A stretch of DNA of 64,000 bases from Lacticaseibacillus rhamnosus. GTDB taxonomy: Bacteria; Bacillota; Bacilli; Lactobacillales; Lactobacillaceae. The translations under genes and the position numbers were made by a program. Below, piece by piece: positions 17,486-26,441 of this stretch; position 1 is the first letter of the stretch, and each line of letters opens with the position of its first letter. The notes under the pieces were generated by a model, which saw only the letters and a program-made list of their open reading frames with translations, had not been told where the DNA came from and ran no database searches. The stretch spans positions 2,666,001 to 2,730,000 of the forward strand of contig NZ_LR134331.1 in NCBI RefSeq assembly GCF_900636965.1. Reading direction: 5' to 3'.

Positions 17486-20014
17486 ATGGCAATTCCAGAT
17501 CATATCAGTGTTCGGGGCGCGTATGTGAATAATTTGAAACATCTCAACGTCGATATTCCCTTAAATAAGCTCGTTGCGATCACCGGCCGATCCGGTTCCG
17601 GTAAAAGCTCGCTGGCAATGGGCGTGCTGTACGCAGAAGGCATGCGCCGCTACATGAGTGCGCTGTCCACTTATACTCGCCGACGCTTAGGCCAAACCAG
17701 CCCGGCTGCGGCAGATTCGGTCAAACATATTCCCAGTGCCATTGCGCTCAGACAGCGGCCTGTTGTTCCGGGAATTCGCTCAACAGTCGGCACCGCAACT
17801 GAAGCCCTCAACGTTATTCGCCTCATATTTTCGCGTCTGGGCTCCCCTGTTTGTCCCAATGGTCACCGCGTTCCGCCGACACTTGATATTGCCAAAGCGA
17901 TGGATCTGCCTAATGATGGCGAAAGCGGCATGGGGATGATCACCTGTCCCACATGCGGTGTCCACTTTATGGCATTTGCGGCTGAAGATTTTGCTTTTAA
18001 CTCGACCGGTGCCTGCCCAACCTGTGGCGGTACGGGGCAGGCGCGGACGCTCGCGGCCAATCGCCTCATCCCTGATCCAACTTTGACCATTCGCCAAGGC
18101 GCCGTAGCATCATGGCGGCTTCCGGGACGTAACTTCATGCCTTATGTGGCTCAAGCAATCGGTATTGACATTGACACGCCTTTTCAAGACTTACCCGAAG
18201 ACCAGCAAGAACAGGTGTGGCACGGCCAGCGTAAAAAGTACGCGATCAACATTCCAAGCAAAACCGGCAAGATTTTTCACATGGATCACGCCCAATATGA
18301 AAATGCTTTTAATGCCGTTGAAGATTCGCTAGCCACCACCAAAAACGAACGGGCAATTGAACGGTTAAATCGCTTCTATGAATTCGGCGTTTGTCCGACC
18401 TGCCACGGCAGCCGATTCGCACCCAAACTGTTAGCCCAGCATCTGGTCGATCAAAATATCGCTCAAGTCAGCGACATGACGCTCACGCAGCTAACTGACT
18501 TTATTCCGAAAATTTACCAGTGGCTGCCAGCTAACATGCAAGCCTTGGCGCACGATATTATCAAAGAGCTGACCCAACTGCTCAAGCCGATCATGGATCT
18601 AGGCTTAAGTTATCTCACGTTGAGTCGGGCCGCTGCTTCGCTTTCAACCGGCGAATTGCAACGTATTCAGCTTAGCCGCACCTTGCGCACCGAAACAACC
18701 GGCGTTCTCTATGTCCTTGATGAGCCTTCCATCGGTTTGCACGCTGCCAATGTCGCCGGTTTATTGGAAGTCATGCATGGTTTGGTCGATCAAGGCAATT
18801 CGTTAGTCGTCGTCGATCACAACACCGCCATCATCAATGCCGCCGATCAAATCATCGAAATCGGACCCGGTGCCGGAGCTGACGGTGGCCAGATTCTTGA
18901 TCAAGGCAGCCCGGCTGAAATTAGTCACGATGCCAATTCGCTAATCGCACCGTTTTTAACTGGCAAAACGCCTTTAATCGTCCGTCCGCAAGCCGGCAGT
19001 GCGGCCATTGCCAAGGCCAAGCAGTTGCAGCTCACGGTCACGAATCGGTTTAATCTTCATCATCTGAACGTCCAATTTCCGATTAATTGTTTCTCGGTGG
19101 TGTCCGGGTTCTCCGGTGCGGGCAAGTCCACCTTGATTTTCGATGCGCTAGTGCCGGCACTTTCCGCAACCAAAGATCAGCCTGCTCCCACGTTTGTTCG
19201 CAATCTAAAAACCGGTGGCATTCGCCATGTGGTCGCCATTGATGCAACGCCGGTTGGCAAAAATGTCCGCTCGACGGTTGCCACCTACACCGATATCCTG
19301 GATCATTTGCGGCATCTTTTCGCCAGCTTACCTGCTGCTAAGGACAAACAATATACCAGCAGCCATTTTTCTTACAATGTCAAAGCCGGCGCCTGCCCAA
19401 CCTGTGGCGGCACCGGGGTTATCAATCTGGACATCCAGTATCTACCGGATATGCAACAAACCTGCCCCACCTGCCACGGCCGACGTTACAATCCAGAAGT
19501 GCTGAAAATCAAATGGCACGAGCGGAGCATTGCGGATTTGCTTGACCTCGATGTGGACACAGCACTCACCGTTTTCAAGGACGAACCGACCATCGTCCAC
19601 ACCTTACAAACCTTGCACGATATGGGTCTGGGCTATTTGCATCTTGGCGAAAGCACGCCGACGTTATCCGGTGGTGAAGCGCAACGGCTCAAACTTGTTG
19701 CCCACATGGGACGCTCGCAAAAAGACACGCTTTTTGTCTTCGATGAGCCTTCTGTCGGCCTGCATCCGCTTGATGTTCAGACCCTAGTGGCGGTGTTCCA
19801 GCGACTGTTGCAAACCGGCGCCACCGTCATTGCCATTGAGCACGACTTAGATGTCATTGCCAACGCTGATTACGTCTTGGACCTCGGACCAAAAGGCGGT
19901 GCAGAAGGCGGACACGTCATAGCAGCCGGCACGCCGCAAGCCATTGCCAAACAAGGTCATGGAGAAACGGCAAAATATTTGGCGGCGCATCTTGCTGCTT
20001 TTCATGTGGATTGA
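17486..20014 (+). CDS. UvrA-like (UvrA2/DrrC type) excinuclease ATPase
   Basis: The 842-aa protein has two ABC ATPase modules. The first has Walker A GRSGSGKSS (about residue 33) and signature LSTGELQRIQ. The second has GFSGAGKST and LSGGEAQRLK. Two zinc modules carry CPTCGGTG-type cysteine motifs. It is about 100 residues shorter than housekeeping UvrA (around 940), as in UvrA2 proteins that lack the UvrB-binding region and are tied to drug or DNA-intercalator tolerance. AAAGGAG precedes the ATG. Role in repair or resistance is inferred from the family. Confidence 0.88.
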   Translation: MAIPDHISVRGAYVNNLKHLNVDIPLNKLVAITGRSGSGKSSLAMGVLYAEGMRRYMSALSTYTRRRLGQTSPAAADSVKHIPSAIALRQRPVVPGIRSTVGTATEALNVIRLIFSRLGSPVCPNGHRVPPTLDIAKAMDLPNDGESGMGMITCPTCGVHFMAFAAEDFAFNSTGACPTCGGTGQARTLAANRLIPDPTLTIRQGAVASWRLPGRNFMPYVAQAIGIDIDTPFQDLPEDQQEQVWHGQRKKYAINIPSKTGKIFHMDHAQYENAFNAVEDSLATTKNERAIERLNRFYEFGVCPTCHGSRFAPKLLAQHLVDQNIAQVSDMTLTQLTDFIPKIYQWLPANMQALAHDIIKELTQLLKPIMDLGLSYLTLSRAAASLSTGELQRIQLSRTLRTETTGVLYVLDEPSIGLHAANVAGLLEVMHGLVDQGNSLVVVDHNTAIINAADQIIEIGPGAGADGGQILDQGSPAEISHDANSLIAPFLTGKTPLIVRPQAGSAAIAKAKQLQLTVTNRFNLHHLNVQFPINCFSVVSGFSGAGKSTLIFDALVPALSATKDQPAPTFVRNLKTGGIRHVVAIDATPVGKNVRSTVATYTDILDHLRHLFASLPAAKDKQYTSSHFSYNVKAGACPTCGGTGVINLDIQYLPDMQQTCPTCHGRRYNPEVLKIKWHERSIADLLDLDVDTALTVFKDEPTIVHTLQTLHDMGLGYLHLGESTPTLSGGEAQRLKLVAHMGRSQKDTLFVFDEPSVGLHPLDVQTLVAVFQRLLQTGATVIAIEHDLDVIANADYVLDLGPKGGAEGGHVIAAGTPQAIAKQGHGETAKYLAAHLAAFHVD

Positions 20015-20050
20015 GAGCACCAGTAAAGTATTGTCCCTCAAAAATAAAAC

Positions 20051-20087
20051 GGCTCCGGAGTCAAAAAATACTCCGAAGCCCTTTTTT
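20051..20087. terminator. Terminator between uvrA2-like and aldo/keto reductase genes
   Basis: GGCTCCGGAGT pairs with ACTCCGAAGCC (one mismatch), followed by TTTTTT on the plus strand; it is between convergent genes. Confidence 0.85.
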
Positions 20088-20123
20088 AATGCTTATGCTT
20101 AGCCTTTTACAGCCAAACGTCAA

Positions 20124-21131
20124 CTAAGCATTTAAAATATCATCAATTTGTTGAATCTCTTCAGCAGTAAAGGTCAGATGTTCCGTTGCTTTAAGGTTAT
20201 CCTGAAGGTGTTCAACTGAGGTCGTCCCAATGATCACACTTGTGACAACCGGATCCCGTAACAACCACGCCAAGGCCATTTGACTCAGGGTCTGGTCGCG
20301 ATCATGTGCAATTTCATTAAGCGCATTTAGTTGCTTAACCACAGCCTCTTTGCCCTTAGCAAAAGTGGCCTTGTTGGTTGGATGGATTTTGAAAGTATCC
20401 GGAATTCCCTTTAGGTAGCGATCTGATAACAAGCCTTCTGATAACGGTCCGTATGCAATCAACCCGGCACCATCAGCTTTTAATGCATCGATCAAGCCGG
20501 ACGTTTCAGCGGTGCGATTAAACATGTTGTAACTGTATTGATTCAGTACAAAAGGCGTGTGCAGATCTTTAAACATCGCAATTGCTTCTTTGGTCTGCTT
20601 CGTATCATAGTTGGAAATGCCAATATACAATGCCTTACCGTCACGCACCGTTTGATCCAGTGCATTAACCGTCTCTTCCAAGGCCACGGTATCGTCAAAT
20701 CGGTGGGCATAGTAAATATCGACATAATCTAACTGCAAGCGCTTGAGTGAATCATTCAAGCCTTGAATAACTGCTTTACGCGACGTCCCGACACCGTACG
20801 GACCAGGGTGAATCTCATAACCCACCTTGGTACTAATCACCAATTCGTCTCGATACGGTTTTAAATCCGTGGCCAGAATCTGCCCCAGTAACCTTTCACT
20901 AGAGCCAAATCCCGGTTCACGATCACCATTACCATAATGATTAGCGACATCAAAATGAAAAACGCCACGATCAAACGCATCCAAAATCACCGAGCGTCGC
21001 GGGCCAAATGGATCCAAGTTGCCATAATGCTGCCACAATCCCAACGAAATAACCGGCAACATCAACCCTGTCTTACCGGCATGGCGAACCGGCATTTTCT
21101 CATAACGATCAGCTGCTGCATGATACATCAT
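20124..21131 (-). CDS. Aldo/keto reductase (YghZ/Gpr-like)
   Basis: The 335-aa NADPH-dependent reductase begins with an RHAGKTGLMLPVISLGLWQ segment. It has the catalytic set of the family: D and Y of FDVANHYGNG, K of ISTKVGY and H of YYAHRFD. C-terminal GPLSEGLLSDRYL and IIGTTSVEHL bind the cofactor. It is closest in style to L-glyceraldehyde-3-phosphate reductases, which detoxify aldehydes. The start is the ATG at 21131 with GAGGAGG 7 nt upstream. Confidence 0.85.
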   Translation of the reverse strand: MMYHAAADRYEKMPVRHAGKTGLMLPVISLGLWQHYGNLDPFGPRRSVILDAFDRGVFHFDVANHYGNGDREPGFGSSERLLGQILATDLKPYRDELVISTKVGYEIHPGPYGVGTSRKAVIQGLNDSLKRLQLDYVDIYYAHRFDDTVALEETVNALDQTVRDGKALYIGISNYDTKQTKEAIAMFKDLHTPFVLNQYSYNMFNRTAETSGLIDALKADGAGLIAYGPLSEGLLSDRYLKGIPDTFKIHPTNKATFAKGKEAVVKQLNALNEIAHDRDQTLSQMALAWLLRDPVVTSVIIGTTSVEHLQDNLKATEHLTFTAEEIQQIDDILNA

Positions 21132-21161
21132 TAACGCCCTCCTCAAACGACCGCAAAATAA

Positions 21162-21194
21162 AAACGTTTACCATCTCTATGGTGGCAAACGTTT
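21162..21194 (-). terminator. Terminator of the Cof hydrolase gene
   Basis: On the minus strand AAACGTTTGCCA...TGGTAAACGTTT is followed by TTATTTT. Confidence 0.75.
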
Positions 21195-21236
21195 CGCTAA
21201 CAATCAACCAGAAACCCCACTTTTTACGGAAAAAGC

Positions 21237-22049
21237 TCACTTCTCAAAGAAATCCGTTAAAAAGTTTGCCACGCCGTCATCCACATTAGTATCAGTGACA
21301 TACCGAGCAACGCGTTTCACTTCAGGCACAGCATTACCCATTGCGACACTGATCCCGGCAGCTTGCAACATCCCTAAGTCGTTCAAACCATCGCCAAAAG
21401 CAATCGTGTGCGCAGCGTCAATGCCGGTTTTCGCCTGTAATTCACGCACGGCATTGGCTTTGTCAATGTGCTTAGGAATCAATTCCAGATTCGTGTGTTC
21501 AGACGCAGAGACATGCAAAACGTTGCGTGCCTCTAATGCGGTCTTGCCAGCTGCCAATGCCTGTGAGTCACTCGGTCCGAAAATAATGCCATTCGTGATC
21601 GTTGCGGCGTGGGTTAATAATGCCGCTGCTGACGGTAAAGCAACCACCTCGATCGCGACTGAACTCGGTGCAAACCGCCGTGCTGCTGCTTCAATCGCTG
21701 GCGGCAAGGTCCCGGTGAAATAAACCGTGTCATCGCTGAAATACAACGCATTGAGTCCAAGATCGGTTGCCACTTCTTCAACCGCAGTCAACGCCGCTGC
21801 ACCCAACGTATGATGGACCCGCTCACCGGAAAAGTCATAAACCGCACCATTTGACGCAATAATGTTGGCATAAGGTTGAAATTGATGGGCTACCACTTCT
21901 GCCAGTGCATGCATGCGCCCAGTCGCAACGTAAAACGCTGCTCCGGCTGTCACTGCATTGGCAATTGCCTGCGTTGTCTTTTCGGTCACGTCATGATGAT
22001 TGGCAGTCAATGTCCCGTCAATATCGCTGACGATTAAATATTGCGTCAT
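21237..22049 (-). CDS. Cof-type HAD superfamily hydrolase
   Basis: The 270-aa HAD type IIB phosphatase has motif I DIDGTL near the N-terminus, motif II T/S, a Lys before the C-terminal motif and motif IV GDGLNDLGML. These are cytoplasmic sugar-phosphate or flavin phosphatases of broad specificity. The ATG at 22049 has AAAGGA 6 nt upstream; the frame extends 9 codons further but without a ribosome site. Confidence 0.85.
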   Translation of the reverse strand: MTQYLIVSDIDGTLTANHHDVTEKTTQAIANAVTAGAAFYVATGRMHALAEVVAHQFQPYANIIASNGAVYDFSGERVHHTLGAAALTAVEEVATDLGLNALYFSDDTVYFTGTLPPAIEAAARRFAPSSVAIEVVALPSAAALLTHAATITNGIIFGPSDSQALAAGKTALEARNVLHVSASEHTNLELIPKHIDKANAVRELQAKTGIDAAHTIAFGDGLNDLGMLQAAGISVAMGNAVPEVKRVARYVTDTNVDDGVANFLTDFFEK

Positions 22050-22121
22050 AATGTTCCTTTCTTGTCTGTAAACCATGCTGCTTACCGTTTAGCCGTTGTA
22101 GATCAAAGTGCTGATGATACC

Positions 22122-22162
22122 AAATCAGCCATAGAAACTGGATTCGTCTCTATGGCTGATTT
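22122..22162. terminator. 14-bp inverted repeat, terminator-like
   Basis: AAATCAGCCATAGA and its exact complement surround a 13-nt loop, downstream of the small minus-strand gene at 22240. The T-tract is weak, so termination is likely but not certain. Confidence 0.55.
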
Positions 22163-22239
22163 AAGCCTGATCTGCCTGCCATCTAAAAATCGTCCGAAAA
22201 CAATGCGCTACTTAATGACACCCAGCTTCATGCGCTTGA

Positions 22240-22584
22240 TTAAAGTCCTTGCGGCAAGCCTTCAATTTGATCGGCATACCATTTAGCCCATGGTGTTTCC
22301 GGCGCCCCTTGAGCGTTGAATGTGACATTGACCTGTTTCAAAAGATCCAACAAGTTGCCAGAACGATGTGTCAGTAACCCACTCGTTAACTCCTCACGCG
22401 TCAACGTGCGATTATCAAGAAGGTAGTGGTTAATATCCGCCAAATCTCCTTGCTCATCTAGTTGAGAAAAAACATCGAGCCCGTCACCAAAGAACCGACT
22501 CAGGTAAAACTTAGCAAAAGTCTCAAGCGCTGTCTTTTGTGCTGCTTCATTTAATTGATCAATCGTTGTGTTGCTAGTTGCCAT
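22240..22584 (-). CDS. Hypothetical 114-aa protein
   Basis: A soluble, acidic protein I do not recognise. It has a mostly helical, leucine-rich N-terminus (TALETFAKFYLSRFFGDG) and a tail ending AKWYADQIEGLPQGL. GAAAGGACG lies about 9 nt upstream of the ATG, so translation is credible. It has its own 3' hairpin and is monocistronic; a pair of palindromic repeats lies 75 bp upstream of its start. Confidence 0.65.
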   Translation of the reverse strand: MATSNTTIDQLNEAAQKTALETFAKFYLSRFFGDGLDVFSQLDEQGDLADINHYLLDNRTLTREELTSGLLTHRSGNLLDLLKQVNVTFNAQGAPETPWAKWYADQIEGLPQGL

Positions 22585-22658
22585 GACTAATTTCGTCCTT
22601 TCTATTTTATTCCATTATAACCACTTTTTACCTGCTTTTGGAAAGCAAACTGGTGGAA

Positions 22659-22778
22659 GAGCGCGAGCCGGCGCGCTTAGGGATCGGAATGTAAGCGGCC
22701 TTGGGCGTGATGGCCCGGGCTTGGCCATTGCGACCAAGGTCCTTACATTCCGATCCCTGCGCCGGGGAGCGCGTTTAA
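22659..22778. repeat. 120-bp palindromic repeat, copy E
   Basis: The long inner stem is almost perfect here: GGGATCGGAATGTAAG pairs with CTTACATTCCGATCCC without the bulge seen in other copies. The outer arms are GAGCGCGAGCCGGCGCG and GCGCCGGGGAGCGCG. Confidence 0.88.
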
Positions 22779-22898
22779 GAGCGTGAACAGGAGCGCTTAG
22801 AAATCGGAGTGTAAGTGGCCTCAGACGTGATGGCCCGACTTTGGCCATTGCGGCTGAGGTCCTTACACGGAGATTTCTGCGACTGTGAACGCGTTTAA
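22779..22898. repeat. 120-bp palindromic repeat, copy F
   Basis: Tandem with copy E. Stems TAGAAATC/GATTTCTG, CCTCAG/CTGAGG, GATGGCC/GGCCATT. The outer arm has CAGGAGCG against GCGACTG, so CCGGC/GCCGG is replaced by CAG/CTG with facing GA dinucleotides. Confidence 0.85.
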
Positions 22899-22920
22899 GA
22901 GCGCGAGCCGGCGCGTTATG
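22899..22920. repeat. Collapsed palindromic repeat, copy G
   Basis: A left arm (GAGCGCGAGCCGGCGCG) is joined directly to the terminal TTATG, as expected if recombination between the arms deleted the interior of a third tandem copy. Confidence 0.65.
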
Positions 22921-23075
22921 GTGTGCCTTACGCATCAAAGTCAAGTACCTAAGTTCAAAAAACATATAAATATTTTTAACTTTTTGAAACTTTCCGCCTT
23001 TTGTACCTTGATATTGAGCAACAGTTGTTATAGTATGCCACTTATGTTGGGAATTCAGGAAAGGTTGGAGGCATT

Positions 23076-23339
23076 ATGGAAAAAGAAAAATTACATCTTG
23101 GTGACGCGGTGGTCTGTCAGGTTAAAGAAGACATGGAAGCTCCTTTCACCGGTAAAATCGAAAAAGTCTACGAAAATTCGGCACTCTTGACGATCACTGA
23201 CTACGCTGATCAAGACCGTCAGAACGCGTCAGAGCTTAATTTTAAAATTGTTGCAAACTTCCACGCTATGACCAAAAACCTTGGCGGCGGAACTGTCTTG
23301 GCCTTTCCACCAGAAACAGAAGAAGACCGAAAAAAATAA
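23076..23339 (+). CDS. DUF2187 (YkvS-like) small protein
   Basis: The 87-aa protein has a compact beta-rich core (GDAVVCQVKEDMEAPFTGKI), resembling the YkvS/DUF2187 family with a KOW/SH3-like fold. It ends in a charged tail (ETEEDRKK). GGAGG is 6 nt upstream of the ATG. Function in the family is unknown. It is monocistronic with a terminator about 100 bp downstream. Confidence 0.72.
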   Translation: MEKEKLHLGDAVVCQVKEDMEAPFTGKIEKVYENSALLTITDYADQDRQNASELNFKIVANFHAMTKNLGGGTVLAFPPETEEDRKK

Positions 23340-23439
23340 TGACCCAGATCACATTCAACCAGCTTCAGGCCGCATGACTCGTGCCTAAACTGGTTGTTAT
23401 TATTTACTTAGTCATTAACTCATAAAACAAACAAAGCTT

Positions 23440-23478
23440 TCCTGGCGAGTAGATTCTATGCTCGCCGGGATTTTTTTT
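23440..23478 (+). terminator. Rho-independent terminator
   Basis: TCCTGGCGAG/CTCGCCGGGA stem with an 11-nt loop, followed by eight T. Roughly 100 bp after the DUF2187 gene. Confidence 0.87.
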
Positions 23479-23628
23479 GTTTAAGGTCAAACCGTTTTCA
23501 GCTTAGAACAAACTTAATTTCAAACATCACCTTCAAAACGGTTTAAGCTTAAAAGTCACTTTCATTGTCAGCTGGTCAAACTTGCGTAGAATAAAATCAA
23601 ATAGTAAGCAAACGAGGCGACCATAAAC

Positions 23629-24318
23629 ATGCAAACCACCACTTACCCCATTCACGAACGCCTGCTCATCGGCACCTTGCTCACTGCTGCTGCCGGCAGT
23701 TTTGATGCGTATACCTACTTGTTGCACGGTGAAGTCTTTGCGGGCTTACAAACCGGTAACGTTATTTTGCTCGGCGTCCATCTTGGCCAAGGACAGTGGC
23801 ACACGGCAATTCGCTATCTAGTACCCATTCTCGCCTTTATGTTTGGCACCATGGCTGCACGCGCCTTGCAGCTACACGCCAGTCATCGCCCCCAACTGCT
23901 TGCCGAACAGCGATGGATCCTCCGTTACGAAATTGTATGGCTTTTGGTGGTCAGCCTCCTGGGGAAGTGGCTGCCGGATTTGTTGGCCAGCGCTATCGTT
24001 TCAGTGATTGCGGCTGCCCAGCTACAAGAGTTCCGCCGCTTAAAAGGTGGTCCGTTCACGTCACTGATGATGACCGGTAATTTACGCACCGCCGCGCAGA
24101 GCCTGTATGACGGCTTTATTCGCGGACAACAAAAAGGCCGCGCATCCGCAGCCACTGTTGGTACGATCATCTTGAGTTTTGCCCTTGGTGCCGGGGTCAC
24201 GGGTATCCTGACCCATGCTATCGGCACCTACGCCTTAGCTGGGGCTACGCTGGTGTTGATTCTGATTGATCTATTGCTTTGGCGCGATCAGAAAACATTG
24301 CCGCAAAGTACGGTTTAA
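23629..24318 (+). CDS. YoaK/DUF1275 family membrane protein
   Basis: The 229-aa integral membrane protein has about six helices. The family hallmarks FDAYTYLLHGEVFAGLQTGN and later MMTGNLRTA match YoaK/DUF1275 proteins of unknown transport role. A GAGGCG site precedes the ATG. Its last four bases overlap the convergent phosphatase gene. Confidence 0.85.
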   Translation: MQTTTYPIHERLLIGTLLTAAAGSFDAYTYLLHGEVFAGLQTGNVILLGVHLGQGQWHTAIRYLVPILAFMFGTMAARALQLHASHRPQLLAEQRWILRYEIVWLLVVSLLGKWLPDLLASAIVSVIAAAQLQEFRRLKGGPFTSLMMTGNLRTAAQSLYDGFIRGQQKGRASAATVGTIILSFALGAGVTGILTHAIGTYALAGATLVLILIDLLLWRDQKTLPQSTV

Positions 24319-25004
24319 CCAAGCGCTTCTTGCCCATGATGCAGAAAACTTAGATCGTTGAAGTCCGTCACCCGAAAGCGGTCATTAAGCCACATTAACT
24401 TGGTGACACTCGCATTATCCAGCATTTCGCGGCCATCAATGTTGTAGTGGATATAGTTCAACCACATTAACGCTGCCGTTCCGTGTGACACCACCAAAAC
24501 GCGTTCCCATCCCTTTGCCTCGGCTTCCACGGCAATGGCCCGCAACGTTCGGTCCAACCGCTCCTGCACCATTCGATTGGTTTCTGCCGGGTTTGGATGC
24601 TGATCCATATTAGCCGCAAATGCCGCATCGGCTGTTTGCGCTAACGTAATTTCGCGATTGGCTAAAGCATCATGGAAGTTGGCAATGCCCATCGTCGCCA
24701 GCGAAAAGTCATTTGCCAGTTGCCCTTCGAACTTGCCATAATTTTCTTCACGCAAGCCCATGAGTCGCGTTACCGGCAGCGGTTCACCCAAACCACTTAA
24801 AATAAAATGTGCAGTATCGACAGCCCGCGTCAAGTCACTCGCAAACGCCGCATCAAAATGCACCCCTGCCAGTTGAAAGCCGCGTCCCAGCGCCTTAGCA
24901 TCCGCGATTCCTTTTGGTGTTAAGGCCGAGTCAGCCATCCCTTGAACCCGTTTTTGCACATTGAATTCTGTTTGCCCATGACGGACAAGATATAGCGTTG
25001 TCAT
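24315..25004 (-). CDS. Histidine phosphatase (phosphoglycerate mutase-like)
   Basis: The 229-aa protein has the N-terminal phosphohistidine motif LVRHGQTEFN (H9) and a second catalytic His in VVSHGTAALMW. This places it in the histidine phosphatase superfamily, branch 1. Such small members are usually broad phosphatases rather than glycolytic mutases. The gene lies 43 bp after a Cof hydrolase in the same direction, so co-transcription is plausible. Confidence 0.87.
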   Translation of the reverse strand: MTTLYLVRHGQTEFNVQKRVQGMADSALTPKGIADAKALGRGFQLAGVHFDAAFASDLTRAVDTAHFILSGLGEPLPVTRLMGLREENYGKFEGQLANDFSLATMGIANFHDALANREITLAQTADAAFAANMDQHPNPAETNRMVQERLDRTLRAIAVEAEAKGWERVLVVSHGTAALMWLNYIHYNIDGREMLDNASVTKLMWLNDRFRVTDFNDLSFLHHGQEALG

Positions 25005-25047
25005 GATCGCAATCCCCTAATTTTCATTTATTTCCAAGTCATCGTCA

Positions 25048-25860
25048 TTAAGCCAGTTTTAAATAATCCGCTAAGTAATCTGCCATCCCATCGTGATCGT
25101 TATCGCTTGGTGTCTGCGCGTCTGCCGCTTCAAGAATGGCTGGACGCGCATTTTTCATTGCCACGCCATGTCCGGCAAATTGCAGCATGTCCAAGTCATT
25201 CATATCATCGCCAAACGCAATGATATGTGCCTGATCAATGCCATACCGCTGGGCGACATACGCCAACGCCCGTGACTTGCTCGTATTTCGGCTAGTCACT
25301 TCTAACGCCGTATAGTCGCCACTCCAAGCGCCCCAGGTTTTGGCTGCCAAATGCGGATACAAAGCCGCCACTTGTTGCGAAACCGGCTCAAACGTCTTAG
25401 CTTCCATAAACATGGTGACCGAAATCGGCGCCTGACGCAACCCATGCTCATCCAATAAAGCATCAGGGTGTAAGCGATCCGGCAAGAAGGGAATATTGGC
25501 ATAAGGCCGGTCAGCCACCAATAGTCGCTTACCTTCTGCCACCATCACTTTAAAGGTAAAGCGTTGGCTGAGTTGGCGTAACGATAACGCAACCGAAATC
25601 GGAATTGTCACTTCTTTTTCATATTGCCACTGCTGATGCGGCACATGAATCAAGGCGCCGTTGAAATTAATCATCGGCCCCTGTAAGTGTAACGTATCAT
25701 AAAACTGTTCGGAAATCGCATCCGGCCGGCCAGTCGTGATCACGACCAAATGTCCCGCTGCCTGTGCCGCCCGCAAAACCGCGATCGTGCCAGCACTCAG
25801 CTGACCTTCAGTGTTGAGTGTCGTACCATCCAAATCCAATGCGATAAGATAACGTTCCAT
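25048..25860 (-). CDS. Cof-type HAD superfamily hydrolase
   Basis: The 270-aa HAD-IIB phosphatase has motif I LDLDGTTLN and motif IV FGDDMNDLDML, with a cap domain between. It is a paralogue in style of the one at 21237. An AGAGG site lies about 7 nt before the ATG at 25860. Likely role: dephosphorylating sugar phosphates or flavin-type metabolites. Confidence 0.87.
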   Translation of the reverse strand: MERYLIALDLDGTTLNTEGQLSAGTIAVLRAAQAAGHLVVITTGRPDAISEQFYDTLHLQGPMINFNGALIHVPHQQWQYEKEVTIPISVALSLRQLSQRFTFKVMVAEGKRLLVADRPYANIPFLPDRLHPDALLDEHGLRQAPISVTMFMEAKTFEPVSQQVAALYPHLAAKTWGAWSGDYTALEVTSRNTSKSRALAYVAQRYGIDQAHIIAFGDDMNDLDMLQFAGHGVAMKNARPAILEAADAQTPSDNDHDGMADYLADYLKLA

Positions 25861-25953
25861 GCAGCAGCCTCTTTTCAATCTTTTTTTAAATAAACAAACA
25901 TAGCCATTACCACCGCATTCCCCTACAATAGATAGTTAGAAAGCGAGGGTATC

Positions 25954-26436
25954 ATGGCTGAATCAATCGTACTATATACTGACGGCGGTAATCGCAACAC
26001 CGGCAATCACGCAGGCGGCTCAGTTCGGCCCACCGACAAAAGCGCGTGGGCCGCATTACTGATCTACGGTGAGCATGAAAAAATGCTCTCTGAGGGCGAT
26101 TACGGTCGGACCAATAATTATATGGAAATTATGGCGGTGATTCAAGGGCTCAAGGCGATCAAACGAACCGATATTCCGATTGACGTTTACTCCGATTCTG
26201 CCTATGTGATCAACACCATGCAACAACGCTGGTGGGTCAAGTGGCAGCAAAACGGTTGGCGCAACCACGGCAAACCTGTTAAAAATGCTGAATTATGGCA
26301 AGCACTGCTCCACCAAATGAACCGTTTCGATCAAGTAACCTTTCATAAAGTCAAAGGCCACGCAACCAACCGCAATAACAACCGCGTTGACGAGGCACTG
26401 AACCAAACGATGGACCGCCTGGATGATCGCACCTGA
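25954..26436 (+). CDS. rnhA: Ribonuclease HI
   Basis: The 160-aa enzyme cleaves RNA in RNA-DNA hybrids. Catalytic acids are visible as D in YTDGG, E in NNYMEIMA, D in YSDSAYV and D in NRVDEAL, with the basic protrusion QRWWVKWQQNGW. There is no N-terminal hybrid-binding domain. It stands alone, convergent with a LysR gene 5 bp away. Confidence 0.93.
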   Translation: MAESIVLYTDGGNRNTGNHAGGSVRPTDKSAWAALLIYGEHEKMLSEGDYGRTNNYMEIMAVIQGLKAIKRTDIPIDVYSDSAYVINTMQQRWWVKWQQNGWRNHGKPVKNAELWQALLHQMNRFDQVTFHKVKGHATNRNNNRVDEALNQTMDRLDDRT

Positions 26437-26441
26437 TCATT

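Noticed and set aside
22615-22965. 116-codon frame on the minus strand
   Set aside because: It consists entirely of palindromic repeats E-G; the conserved peptide pattern follows from repeat conservation, and stem covariation argues for structure rather than coding.
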